From: Thereva unica
Taxonomy: Eukaryota; Arthropoda; Insecta; Diptera; Therevidae
Length of the DNA: 64,000 nt
NCBI GenBank assembly: GCA_949987705.1
Contig: OX465283.1
Span: forward strand, 136,426,101 to 136,490,100
Reading direction: 5' to 3'
This document shows positions 1 to 11,345 of this stretch, piece after piece. Made by a program: the position numbers and the translations under genes. The notes beneath the pieces were generated by a model, which saw only the letters and a program-made list of their open reading frames with translations, did no database searches and was not told the DNA's origin. Each line of letters begins with the position of its first letter. The stretch's first letter is position 1.

Positions 1-1
1 T

Positions 2-165
2 AAGCTACCGCGTTTACGTTGGGCGGGTCATGTCAAAAGAATGGATGACTCAAGTATACTAAAAAAAGCCATGATGGCAAAATACTTGACTTGATGACTT
101 CTAGAGGAAGAAGCTGATGGAGGCCAAGTCTGGAATTGGGCTGTAGGGCTATTGAAGAAGAAGAT
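2..165 (+). pseudogene. RTE-like non-LTR retroposon, C-terminal tail fragment
   Basis: Bases 2-106 translate as KLPRLRWAGHVKRMDDSSIL and onward to a stop at about 104. The RLRWAGHV.RM motif is the usual C-terminal tail after the reverse transcriptase of RTE-like elements. The fragment runs off the left edge and ends in a GAAGAAGAAG tract near 153-163, the same kind of tail seen at 6594-6606, 26232-26245 and 53818-53830. It is a dead fragment. Confidence 0.6.
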
Positions 166-199
166 GAAGCATGCAACCCCGCCTTTTCAGACAAACTAC

Positions 200-258
200 G
201 ATGAACGAATTCGTTAATAAATAGAACAACTCAACTGTGGAACAATCTGTGAAGTTTA
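200..258 (+). pseudogene. CR1-like LINE scrap (C-terminus)
   Basis: The bases around 205-255 match the C-terminal coding stretch of the CR1-like copy at about 18885-18925 (the NRTTRLWNNL region) with a few substitutions. This is a short 3' fragment of the same family. Confidence 0.4.
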
Positions 259-260
259 AC

Positions 261-1149
261 AAAAAAGAAGCGTGCGAAAAACCTTCGGAAAAGTACTAAA
301 GTGCAATATATTCTCGGGTCCAGCGATTTTCTATCGACTTCGAGCCATTTGAGATCTATAAAGTTAACCTGAAGTAAACGATGCCCATTATGTGAGTTGT
401 ACACTTAGGTGTAGGAGATGGCACAGGTCTGTCGAGTCAAGCAGAGTCTAAGGTAGGCAGAGATTCTATTAAAACGAGTTCGCCCCTTCTTATAAAAAAA
501 GGCTCGGAATGCAGTTTAGTTCTTCTGGATGTAAGATTTGTCTATAGACTTGGGCTAAAGGGTAAACTCCTCTGTACTGTCGGCAGTTATATCTAGAGTG
601 CAATTTCGAACAGCAAGCTCTAGTTATGACAGCAGTCCATTAGCCGGGCGTCAAAATTAGCAGGTCCATCATGAACGGAGTCTCCGAGTAAAAATGAAAC
701 TTAGTCGCACCTAGCATGCAACAGACATGCACTATCCTGGCGCCGGCACTAGCACGCACGAAATTGCCTTGATGGCATCCAAGTAGGGCAGGATATGTTC
801 ACACTTTTTATAGACTAAAGGGAGCAAACTTGTGGCTTTAAAAATTGTATAAGACGTAATAGTCAATAGAACGACTCTCGTTCGATTGCGTAGGTCAAGC
901 AGCGTTGGACGTGGTTAGTGTTTAGCGAGGGGACTACTTGGTAAAACAATACTCGCGTTTGGAATGGTCTGTGCCGGTGAGGATGCATTTCATGCCTGTA
1001 GGGGGAGTGTGCATTTTTCTGCCAGATTTTGGTGCCTGTGGCGGGAGCGTGCATTTCTGTGGCATTTCTTCGCTATGCGTGCTAGTTCGGACGCGTGAAT
1101 TGTTTTAAGAAAATTAACCAAATAAGGGGTAAATTTGAGTTCTCGCTCC
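261..1149. other. unassigned, with a short tandem duplication
   Basis: No gene is seen. At about 990-1065 a roughly 39-bp unit (core GTGCCTGT-GGGGGAG-GTGCATTTCTG) occurs twice with small differences. Confidence 0.35.
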
Positions 1150-1475
1150 TTTCCTAATTTTTATGAACGATCTGCTCTCGATCCCATCCATCTTACTTCA
1201 TAGCTTCACTATAATGATGCTGGTTCCTCCTCCAGTCATCGGTTCACACTATAATATACAAATGCGGTCTCACCTGAAATGCGAATTCTTTGTTTGCGAT
1301 GGGACGTCGAAAAACTCTTTGGCATGGTTAGATAAAGTGCAAAAAGGGCCTTCAAACTTATCAGTGACGACGCCATCTGCCTCACCTCTAGAATGTGGCA
1401 GCCTAGACAAAACTTTATCGCTACTATTATAGCGATTCTTCCAACAAAATAAAGGCTCTCCCGCCGTCACGACAA
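1150..1475 (+). pseudogene. CR1-like LINE fragment, decayed
   Basis: It is a degenerate copy of the family also found at 17919-19161 and 30640-31600. Readable pieces are FINDLLSIPSILLHSF (the FINDLLL..PS block after the PQGS motif) near 1155-1215 and SKNSLAWLDKVQKG near 1306-1350, which matches KTTLACLDKVQN near 18640. The segment carrying the FADD motif is deleted between them. Confidence 0.5.
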
Positions 1476-1479
1476 TTTT

Positions 1480-2840
1480 ATATCCGCAATGGTTATAATC
1501 TTCCTCGACCCGTTTCCTCCGCTTATTGATAATTTAATTTACTAATGAAATATACAAAAGTTTTTGTCATGTTATAACCGATTGAATGGTCTTTGTGGAA
1601 GCTATCATAAATCAATGCAATGTTAGAAGGGTCCTACTCTATTCATGTTTGCAGATTGTTACATAAATCAGGGGGAGTAAAGATATGAGATCTTGTTAAC
1701 TGCTAAGTTTAGATTAATGCTTCAAAAACAAACAAGATGACATGGTGTAAATTTCTCGGACTTCAGCACTACTTCAATTTGCACATTTTCATCTTAATAT
1801 TAGGCTCGTTACCATAATACCAGGCCGCATAAAATAAATCATGTTAGTTTCCAGCCCTTAAGCCCGAATCAAAATCAGTAATCATAAAATTATAGTACAT
1901 CATAATTTGAACTGCTTATCACTAGCAGCATTATTCAATTCCTTATCACCTGTTCTTTTACAATAAGCATTTCAACTGTTACCCACAGTAGGGAGTTGGT
2001 GCAGAAGATACATACTTGCATGGGCACACATGAATTATTATGCAAATATCAAGAACAGAAGGTAATAAAAACGGCCCACTCCTGGCACAAATACTGCGGC
2101 CCCACCTTTCCTGGTTGCCGAAGGGTTCCAGAAGGAACGGAGTCAGGCAGACAGTTAAAAACGAAATCCGCTCTCAGGGAACTGTGCAGCGGCACGGTAT
2201 TACCTACAAATCATAAAATTAAGGAAGTGATGATATGCATTACGAGCTAGGTGGCATTATCTCGTATCTCGACGGCCATACATCATTTTTAATAATAGGC
2301 TACCGATACTTCGCTGATGGTCTTAATCGCAGGGCGCGTGAAACCTTCGGATTTATACACAAGAAGAGCAGAGCATTAACAGGGCCTGAGTGAATCGGAA
2401 CGAATTCCCCCAAGGATTTAGCTGAAGCTATCCGGGATTTAATCAATCACACGCTTGAGTGGACAGAACAGGAGTACATTCACGCATTCTGCCGGCGACC
2501 CTTCATCCTGTTGCGTTTCAGCTGTGTTTGTTAGTTACTGCAACCGTAATAATTTGCACGCAATCATGCAGTTCCGGAGACAATTAGTTGAGTGATTTCC
2601 CTTCTAGACTGGTACCTACAGAAAAACCAGACCCCTGCGGATCCCTGATTGTGAAATGTACTCACGCATCTAGAAAACACCAGTTGATCTAAGGTAAGTT
2701 ATGCCACAGCATCCAGTTTTTCTGACGAATCGTTTGTTAAAGATCTAATCAGCAAACTAGACAACAACGCCTTAGATGGCTGACACTGTCCCTCCTTTTA
2801 ATACCGTCGACGATTTGCGAGTCATCACATTTGCGCCTAA
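1480..2840. other. unassigned AT-rich sequence
   Basis: I see no recognisable coding or terminal-repeat structure. The open frame at 1996-2250 has no motif I recognise. Confidence 0.3.
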
Positions 2841-2849
2841 TGGGAAAAA

Positions 2850-3086
2850 TTAATATTCCCTGCAAAAATGCAAAATGTAGCGTAATGAGGCTAGAGATAG
2901 TCCCTCGAACGCCAGACCTATTAGGCCTTCCAGATTGATTACGTTAAAGCACCAAGATGTGTAGCAGGGTCCTAGGGAATCCAGCCGCAGACCTGATGGT
3001 GGAACAGAGACACAGCGCAGGTGCAAAAGACTACCTTTGCGGCAAAATCTGCAAGGCAGAGTAGCAATCACACCGGCAGTTAGCAA
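2850..3086 (-). pseudogene. non-LTR retroposon C-terminal zinc-finger fragment
   Basis: The minus-strand reading contains LPCRFCRKG followed by LHLRC and LRLDSLGP. This resembles the C-terminal CRFC...HLLC zinc-binding tail of Jockey/R1/LOA-type elements. The second half of the finger is degraded. No RT is adjacent, so this is an isolated tail. Confidence 0.4.
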
Positions 3087-3479
3087 AAATATCTTTTATG
3101 GATGTTAAGATTTAATCATCGTTCAAGGAGGCAAAACAAGGAGGCAGTGGATATAAGGTACAGGTTGTAATTAGTTTCTTCGGGATGTGGTAATTACTGG
3201 GGTCCGCAGACCATGGCTCTAATTTCGATTATTTGATTAGGGACATTTGTGGAGGATAAAGTGGATACTTAGATTGATTTCCCTACACTTTTAACATTTG
3301 CTGATCATTTTTTTAACCTGGCGATGAAGATATTATGGAATGGTAGTGATTGAACTAACTTCAAATATTTAAATATTTAGTGGGTCTAGTTGACAAAATG
3401 TTTTTATCTTCTTGAATTTTTGATCTGTCATTCCTAATCTAAACTTGCCCCCTTAACAGTATAAAAATTGACCATTCCC

Positions 3480-4312
3480 AAAAACCTCCGTAACCCCATT
3501 ATATTGTTAGGTTTTGAGTATATTCGAGTATATCGCGTACTCGGTGTTCGAGTGGTTTAATGCCTTCGCAGGCCACTTCGTGTCTTAGGTATTCAACCTT
3601 GTCTTGACTCCAGTGGCATTTGCTAAGTTTGGCAATAATTCCAAACTCCCTCCACTTCTCGATGACTTGTCCTACATGATCCAAAGGTACTTTCCGCGAA
3701 CGTGATTCAATAATGTTGTCAACATTGTCAAAAGTCCAGACCCCTTAGGGCATTGTCGACAAGTCTCTGGATCGATTGCGCAGCATTTATTAGTACGAAA
3801 GGCATCACATTGAACTCGTATATTCCAAATGGTGTGATTAATGCCGTCTTTTCACAGTCCTCAGATGCCATTGAAATTTGTTAGTAAGCCCTTTCCAAAT
3901 ACATTGTCGCGAAGTGTTTACAACCATGTAGTCGATGAGAAAAGTCCTGTATATTCGGAACACGGTAATTGTCCGGAAGTGTGTTTTCCTTCTTTTTGCT
4001 CATTAGCAACGAGTTAGCGTACGGGCTGCATGACGGTCTAAATATGTCTTCCTCAATTCATTCGTTCATTCGCTTCGGGCTGCTCTAAATCTGCCAAGTG
4101 ATAAGCGGCGTGCGCGTTTGGCTCATGGCGGTCCTCTTGTTATAATGGGGTTCTCGTCGTTATGTTTCGGCTCACTGTATTTACCCTCTCGGGTGATGGT
4201 TATGTTATCCTTAACCATCTTCATGAATTCGTTGACATCTACCATCATCGTTACTGTTGGCATGTCGTTTTGTGTGAGAATCCTGTACGTGCGTGTGTGA
4301 AAATCCCGTACC
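3480..4312 (-). pseudogene. CsRn1-like Ty3/gypsy pol, reverse transcriptase part
   Basis: Reading minus from about 4312, the frames give the pre-RT linker, a fingers block ending RVPNIQDFSHRLHG, the palm block SEDCEKTALITPFGIYEFNV with MPF, and near 3684-3499 the thumb block WREFGIIAKLSKCHWSQDKV with EGIKPLEHRV. This order is Ty3/gypsy RT, and the PNI.DF.H.LHG wording fits the CsRn1 clade. The catalytic YxDD stretch is not readable, several stops and frameshifts occur, and RNase H and integrase are absent. It continues leftward (in its own 5'-3' sense) from the protease pieces at 4410-4530 and 6082-6592. Confidence 0.65.
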
Positions 4313-4409
4313 GGGTGAATTGAAAAACTCAACACTGCAGCAGCACTGCAGAATTCAGCAATTAGAAGTATGTAGCTAAATTCTGCAGTGTTAGTTTTTG
4401 AGTTCACCC
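4313..4409. mobile_element. 97-bp near-perfect palindrome (mini-MITE)
   Basis: GGGTGAATTGAAAAACTCAA starts the left arm and the right arm ends with its near reverse complement (CTGCAGTGTTAG...TTCACCC). The arms are about 27 bp and meet inside a CTGCAG-rich centre. It sits in the CsRn1-like gypsy reading frame between the protease end and the RT linker, so it was inserted there. I could not see a target duplication. Confidence 0.6.
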
Positions 4410-4530
4410 AACATCAATTAGCCTCCTGCTCCTGAGGTCAGGACGGGGATGGTATTTATGTAGAAAATAGTTTCCTAGGATGGGTTGCGACCGCCAGCAA
4501 CTATGAATTTCCGTGTAAATGGTTGCCTTA

Positions 4531-6081
4531 GGGGTCATCCATAAATTACGTGTGGTGATTTTTGGAATTTTTCGGCCCCCCCTCCCCCCTTGGTGAGATT
4601 TCGTGAGATTTGGCTCGACCCCCTCCCTCCCCCTCTAATCTAACGTGAGATTTTTCAAATTTTAAAAAAGTCCAGTATTTACACTAAAAGTACGTATTTA
4701 CGGTCGTAACCACAGCAAAGTGGGCCTTTTCTTAGAATATAGAACTGCAGGAAAGGCCCTCGAATTTCAAATCCTTGTTCGTAACCGTAGTGAAATCCGA
4801 TTAAAATTCGGAGTGAAAGGCGTGTAAAAAGCTCATCTGAGCGGAAGGGGGTGTTGGGAGCAAGATTTTATTTGAAATAACTGATAATTTGGACGCCTTG
4901 CCCTCCTCTATTCCACTCACTTTTCCGTTTGTAGTGGACACACAAGTAGTTCTAAATTCTAAGGGTCTTTTTGCGGGTCAGTGTTACTTGGCTCGTACTC
5001 TGCAGCATTTGATGAGACACACGTTTGACATCGACAACCAATTTTTGTGTAGGATTTACCCCTATCTTAAGGCCCCAATTTACACACAGGTCGCCAGCAG
5101 GCCGTGGCCTGAAAGTTTTCGCCTTGAGGCCAAGTATCCCTAAACACTCACTGGCCGCCAACTGTATGGGGTAGTGATGAGCAAGACTTTTCTTGCAATT
5201 CTTCCTTGTATTGTACATTAAGCAAGACCAAAGCAGGAACAAGACAAGACAGGACAAAATAAGACTACATTGCTCATCACTAAATGCCTAAAGTCTTGCA
5301 GTGGTGAGCAAAAAGCCTTCGAAAAAGTCTTGCTAAAAGTCTTGCAAAAAGTCTTGCACTCTTGTCTTTGTCCTGCTGAATTGTCTTTGTCCTGCAAGAG
5401 AAGACGTTTTGCTCATTACTGGAAAACTTTTGCCCCTTAGTGATGAGCAAAAAGCCTTGCTATCCTGATCTTGCAGTCTTGACTTATCCTTGTCTTGGTA
5501 TTTCTTGGTCTTGCTAAATGTGCAAGTCTAGTCTTGTTCATCACTAGTATGGGACCTGCAGTTCAAGAAAGTTGACGAAACTCGCATTTATCGTCAGTTC
5601 GGGCCTGAAGATCTGAACTTTTTTTAACTAAGAATTCATACCGCGAGCTAGTCGTGAAAACCATCCACCGCGTTTGCGCTTTTTTGCTCTTTTGTGTTCA
5701 CGGCGTGAGGCTTGAAGCTTTCGTTGGGGCCATGAGCATTTTTGCACTTGAATTAATAACCTGCTATGGTAAGCAGTCGTTTTCGCCTGTGTGTGTAGGG
5801 AATCAGGACTTTACCTACATCCCACGGCCTGTCAGACTCATCCCTCAGTTAGACTGAGTCAAGCTTAGTCGTGCCGGCCGGCCTGTAAGTCAATGGGGGT
5901 CTTTAGAGGAGAAACACGTTTTACTTAATTTAACCCAATTTTCGCGCAATTTTACACTGTGTGTTTTAAAAAAAATACGTGAGATGTACCGAGACCCCCC
6001 CTCTCCCCCAGGTGAGATTTGGTGAGATTCAGCTCGACCCCCTTCCCCCCTAAACGCCTCACGTAATTAATGGACAACCCC
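4531..6081. mobile_element. 1.55-kb TIR element with TTA target duplication
   Basis: The left end GGGGTCATCCATAAATTACG is matched in inverted form by the right end CGTAATTAATGGACAACCCC. Both ends are flanked by TTA (4528-4530 and 6082-6084). Subterminal C-rich blocks with GTGAGATTT.GTGAGATT.GCTCGACCCCC are also inverted (4580-4640 versus 5990-6050). A TTA (TWA) duplication fits PIF/Harbinger-like elements, which is inference. No transposase is readable. The insertion splits the protease region of the surrounding gypsy element, whose reading resumes on both sides. Confidence 0.75.
5172..5546. mobile_element. hAT-like MITE (375 bp) nested in the TTA element
   Basis: The ends TAGTGATGAGCAAGAC and GTCTTGTTCATCACTA are inverted. 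The flanks are GTATGGGG (5164-5171) and GTATGGGA (5547-5554), an 8-bp duplication with one mismatch. An 8-bp duplication and TAGNG-type ends are hallmarks of hAT. The interior is full of CTTGTC/TCTTGC motifs and holds further copies of the end sequence (near 5267-5282, 5405-5420 and 5438-5455), so it looks built from repeated ends. Confidence 0.75.
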
Positions 6082-6592
6082 TTATTCCAAAATCCAATGT
6101 TAGGTTAACCGCCCCATATGTAGTGATCTTGGTGTTATTGGCTATGTAAAGCGAAAGTTCGGTATTGGACATTTTTTCTTAAATGACTTGCGTAATACCG
6201 AATCGTCTGCCCCGCTCCTGTGTCCACTAGAAATTGCGTGCCGGTTTTCCCAATACGGTGTTCCCGTATTAAGGGGCGTTTTGAGAGGTGTGAACGGCCA
6301 ACGGACGCCTCGATGTACATGAGCTCTTTTCGTTTTCTAAGTTTTGATTCCAAGAGCAAGGCGTGCGACACTTGCCCGCTTTATTTGCAAACCTCTCGTG
6401 GTAGAAACATATGTCCTCCTTGCTTCTCGTTCGACGCCAAGGAAACTCCGATCTATCCTGGTCTTGCTTTGAACGTTGTCGGCTTCTTGATTTTGTTTGC
6501 AGATTCTTCACATCCCTTGATAAAGCCTCGATGACTGCTCTTAATTCGCTTACCTCCGAATTGGCTAGTGCGCCAAGGTCCAATTTTAACAT
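6082..6592 (-). pseudogene. CsRn1-like gypsy gag C-terminus and protease start
   Basis: On the minus strand a gag end is followed by CFYHERFANKAGKCRTPCSW (about 6465-6405), a CHCC-type finger diagnostic of CsRn1-clade Gag. About 50 residues later, in another frame, GTQFLVDTGAG (near 6240-6210) is the aspartic protease active site (DTG). The frames change between the two, so the copy is dead. The reading continues to 6085 and resumes at 4527 beyond the TTA element. Confidence 0.7.
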
Positions 6593-6593
6593 T

Positions 6594-8200
6594 TTCTTCT
6601 TCTTTGATCCGTTAGCTGGCGATCCGCAACGAATACGCTGCTGTCGGTGCCGCTGGATATCGAGCTGGATATTGGCGACGTCTCGAGCCCCGGTAACTGA
6701 TAACCGTTGATTCTTTAGGTCACCCTCGATATGCTTGAGCCAGGTTTTCTTCGGTACCGATCGCTGGATTCGTCTTCTCGACGGTCTCGCCAGAGAAGTT
6801 TACGTGGCAAGCAGTCATCATCCATTCGACAGACATGTCCAAACCTCCGTAGTCGAGGTTTTTGCATTTCTTCTTCGATCAGTGTCTGCTGATAGCATCT
6901 TTGTCTAATTGTCTCGTTTCGTGGGCGATCGCGTAGTGAGACACGGAAGATCGCAGCACATTTGGAAGACCTTGTGCTTCTTAACGTCCAGTTTGAGCAG
7001 TGTCCACGTTTCAGATCCATTAAGAAGAATCGGAAGGATCAATGTTCGGTAAAGGCGTACTTTTGTTTTGATGGAAATACTTGTTCGTTTCCATATGCAC
7101 CACTTGAGCGAGGCGAATGCTGCTGTTGCCTGGTCGATGCGGCTGTGAACGTCGGACGTCGATGCTACTTTCGTTTCCTTAATCAATGATCCCAAATATT
7201 CTAACTTCGGAACCGGTTCGATTTGGGTTCCATGGAGGTGAACCCTGGCCATTGATCCATCCGTTGTGAGCACTTTGGTCTTTTCCGCATTGATTTTTCA
7301 CCCGTTTGACTGGGCGATGCGTTAAATCGATGAAAACGACGACAGTTCGCTTGCCGCAACGAATTCTTTCTTCTATTAGCTAACGAATAGCGAATATTTG
7401 ATCAATCCACCCTCGATGTGGTCTAAATCCCGCTTGTTCTTCACGGCTCATTTGCTGTCGATGTTTCTGTAGCCTTGATTGTATGATTTTCGTGAATACT
7501 TTGCCGACGATCGAGAGAAGGCTAATACCGCGATAATTCTAGCATTCCCGACCATCGCCTTTCTTAAAAATTGGGACAATTATCGCTTTCTTCCACGCCG
7601 AAGGGACACGATCCGAGTGCCATATGTGTGTTATGAGGACATGAAGACGTTGTTATAAGACATCGCCTCCGGCTTTGATCATCTCGGCGGTTACTTGGTC
7701 TATTCCCGGCGCTCTTCCATTTTTAAGCGATTTTATTGCTGCCTTCGCCTCGATAATTATCGGTTCGGTATCGAGAAATTGATTCGTCGCCTGTTCGATA
7801 ATCGGCGGTTCGGTTGCTGGACCTTTTGGCGGATCGTGGTTGTACAGCTGGTGGAAGATTTCTCTCCACTGCTGCAGGCGTTCATGGGGAGAAGTCACAA
7901 AAGTTTCATCCGATTTTTTTATGTAGTCGCCTGTTAATGTTGTTTCGCCGTCTAATTTGCGGATTGTCTGGTACAGCGTCCGGTAGTCGTGCCTCGTGTC
8001 GGCCGCAAACGTTATCCCACTACGCTTCTCGTTCCAATTTCATTTTCTATTGAACTTCTTTGTTTAATCTTCGGTGTTACTCAAAGTCAACGGGTTTCAT
8101 TCGTTTCTGCTGATCGACGAGGTTCAGAAAGCTGTCCGAGAGCCATGGCGGCGTCCGTTTACGGATAGGTGGACACAAATTCATTATACATTCCACAATA
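6594..8200 (-). pseudogene. RTE-like non-LTR retroposon, copy A
   Basis: In 5'-3' order on the minus strand: an endonuclease-RT linker (RKRTPPWLSDSFL near 8160), a pre-RT domain (about 7900-7650) with APGIDQVTAEMIK, fingers with NYRGISLLSIVGKVF and EEQAGFRP, then an abrupt jump near 7300 to NAEKTKVLTTDGS, then LEYLGSLI and the tail LRRFGHVCRMDD. The palm with the expected QGC and YADD motifs is deleted, and several frameshifts exist, so no active RT is possible. The 3' end is GATCAAAGAAGAAGAA at 6594-6612, shared with copy B at 25270-26250. It abuts gypsy gag, apparently inserted there. Confidence 0.7.
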
Positions 8201-10787
8201 GGCCGACAATTGCCTTTCTTCTACATCGAAAACAGCAGTTCTTTACACTGATTGTCCATACTACTAGTGGTTCTGTTCCAATTTCTTTTATGTTTTCTTC
8301 GTTATCCTCAGCCGATCATCTAAACCGCTAAGACTACAATTGTTTTCAGAATACTCCTTGAATCTCCTATGGCACGTGGAATCGTACAGGATATCTTCTT
8401 GCATTTTTGGAAACAATAAGCGTAAAATAATTTCAAACAACTGAAACCATCCAGTTCTATCCCTTGGCCCGTACTACTGAAGGATGAAGAGTCTGATTAA
8501 TAATGACATGCACAGTTGGCGAGTTTTTGGGGTAACCCCCCAACTTTCGTTTCTAGTTGTGCTCTAGTTGCGTATCTAATTAAAATCGTCTAATCGGCAA
8601 CAATTGTGCAGTTTGTCCAACTTGACAATTTAACACATTTTACAAAATACTCCTTTTATAAAAAAATCTTCATTTATACCTTAATACACAGTCCGATTTA
8701 ATATCCTTTATGAACAAACCGATGCAGAAACTCTAACAAATCTTCACTGTAATCAAGAAGTTCATCTCTTTATCAACTTCACCGGTAGCTCAAAGCCAAT
8801 CCGCCTTTATCATGACTTGCAGCAATTAACCAGCAACAAGAAATTTTAATTGAAACCAAATCAGCGTCAATCTTCCAAGTAATGTCGGCAGCGAAAGAAT
8901 TGAACACCGGTTAAACTGATGACCGTTTATCACTCTCCTGATCCTGCCTACAAAGAATACTGCTGAATAAATGACTCCTTGATTCGATCGGGACAAGGAC
9001 TCTATTCTGGATCCGCGTCGACTCTTTTGTATTATATGCGTTCGGGCTTATCTCGCGCAGCCAATCCACTTATTAACTGCGTTGGCACATTAACTGCGGC
9101 TTAAGACCAGTGTTAGGCTGCACTTTCTAGCTGATTAAGGTGAAGGTTGGCTGGCGCCGATTAAATTGGTTTCGCCACCATCAGGGGCGGTATGAGGTAT
9201 TAAAGTGGACGCCAAACGGGTGGGTAGTGCATCTTGTGATTTTCTCGGTCAATTTAGCGCCCATCGATCGGGCTGTCTACCTTTCGCCGGCTCCTAATGA
9301 AGAAATTGTGTTTTTATTAATTAAAACACGATCGCCCGTGCCCAGGCGATGCTGGCTACTTGCAGATGAGTCCTTGCACCAGACATTGGCCTTTATATGG
9401 GTGTTTTTAGCACCTGGGCACAAAACCTGAAATGGATAGAACAAGCAGTAAGGTCTGCCTTATTATGTTAATATCAAATTGAAATTAAGATAAAGTCGTC
9501 CTCCTCGCATTGAATTGCTGTCGGACGTGTTTCTGTCAGAAGGGCTTTAGTTTCCTTTCCGGATATGTGCGAAGTGATACCTGTCTGCCCCACATGATTC
9601 GAGTAGTACATAAAAACGGAAACTTCCAATTAACTGATGACCAAATGACCATTTAAGAGATCATCTTCATTTTATGATGCTGACTGATGAGTAACGTACT
9701 CGCGCGACCAGCACCCAACAGTCGTTAGCCAACAGACCAGCTAACCATAGTTGGCAACTTAGCAAAAAGGCCCAACGAGTCTGGAAACACCTGAAGAATC
9801 CCATGAAACGGCGGAATAAATTTATTAATTAACAATTACCTGCCAAGATATGACCATAATGTAACCTTCGCTTGTCTATAAAGGCTGTTTCTTTTCCAGG
9901 TTACATAATCATTAATCGTAGCATGCACAAGAGCAAAGCCTAGCCGTCATGCAACCAGATAACTGACTCCGATATGTGTGCTAAGTGGAGTTGCGTCTGC
10001 GTAGCTGGGTCGGCTGGTAGCGCAGCATTCCATCAGCGGATGGACACGGTCGGGTTGTAGTACAGAGTTGGCTTTTTACCTACAAACCTTTCCAGGCTAC
10101 GTATTTGAAGCGCAAATCATCCCTGGATTTGAGTCCCGGAATCGATTTTTGCACATTTTGTTGGGTTTCAATAAATCCAAGAGGGGTTGCGTCCTGCTAT
10201 CGGGTCAATCAAATCGAATCGTGACGGAGATTTTAACTTCCTTGATTGGGTTTCGGATTTTTACAGGTTTGAGAAGCGATAGATGAAGGCAGAGATGCTG
10301 GCTGGTTCAATTAAGGAGAAATGTGCTACACTTGGCTTAAAGTCGTGGTTACGATTTGCAATATTTTCTAAAATTATGTTGACTGCGGGGAGGAGAACTG
10401 CATTATTGTGAGGCATTCAACAAATCTTGATTAGCTTTGGTTTGATTCGAAGGGAGACGTAAGCTCCGGAAGTATTTCAACATTTTATAGAGGGAATTGA
10501 GTAAATAGACATTGCAGCAGTACATTAAGTTAGGCGTTAGCTGTGCAGTGATAGAAAGTATGAGAGGATCATCCTTAACTTTAATGGCTAGAGTTCAGAG
10601 GTAGACCAGCTTAGGGGTATCTCTTAAACTGTTGTCGGCCGGTTTTACAACATACTTCCGGCACACTCGAGTATTCTTTCACTTTCTTGTATTTCCAAGG
10701 AGATATCAATGGGGAGCCATGCACGATTATTCCTTCAACTGCTTTCGATCGTTTCTGCAACATACTGCTGGCACACACGTGAGTTAA
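8201..10787. other. unassigned sequence
   Basis: No gene, terminal repeat or RT motif could be supported. The open frames at 9140-9430 and 10068-10286 have no recognisable motif. Confidence 0.3.
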
Positions 10788-11145
10788 AGCGGCCCACCCA
10801 CTCTCAGTTTTAACTGCGCAGTTGAACTGTGCAAAATATACTGTAAGTTAGACTGAACTGAAAATGTGTGGTTCGTCAGTTTGTTGTACAGTTTGTTTTG
10901 CTTAGTTCCGTCAGTTTTATTGATTTGAATACATCTTTTTAATAATGGCAAATGCCAAATGAAACTGAGAGAACTGAATGATAAACTGTCTGACCGGAAC
11001 AGTTTATCGGAGCAAAAGAGGGCCCGGAAGCTTAGGTCTGAGGACTGTGTGAAAATAGTTCAAAACTGCACAGTTCACACAGTTTAACGCTCAAAGTTGA
11101 CGTCGCACGTGACAAGCTGCGCAGTTAGAAAGTTTGTGGGCCGCT
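10788..11145. mobile_element. 358-bp MITE with TAA target duplication
   Basis: The left end AGCGGCCCACCCACTCTCAG pairs with the inverted right end ending GTGGGCCGCT, followed by a second block (AACTGCGCAG) also inverted. TAA flanks both ends (10785-10787 and 11146-11148). A TWA duplication fits PIF/Harbinger-derived MITEs (inference). The interior is rich in CAGTT/AACTG motifs in both directions. Confidence 0.7.
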
Positions 11146-11169
11146 TAAGAATAGAAGCATTTTGTACAT

Positions 11170-11345
11170 ATATGTCTGCCTTTTTTTTTGTTGAAAATGC
11201 TACAACACTTCCCTTTTTTATGTGAAAGACCACCTCAGACGTAATGCCCCTTTGTACTGTCAACTGTCGACTGACTCGAACCACGGACCTCTGGGGCAGT
11301 AGTCCGGCGCCTTTACTCCTCGTCTACCGAGGCCGGATGTCTCTT
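11170..11345 (-). repeat. tRNA-derived SINE, short copy
   Basis: Read on the minus strand, it starts with a tRNA-like head (CCTCGGTAGACGAGGAGTAA with a B-box-like GGTTCGAGTC) and ends with GACAGTACAAAGGGGC and CACATAAAAAAGGG. Both blocks occur in the same order in the longer copy at 51740-52200. The middle body is missing here. Confidence 0.6.

Noticed and set aside
863..1054. minus-strand 63-codon frame
   Set aside because: It only spans the tandem duplication near 990-1065 and has no motif.
4118..4407. open frames on both strands around the palindrome
   Set aside because: The minus frame is partly decayed gypsy linker running into the palindrome; the plus frame is its shadow.
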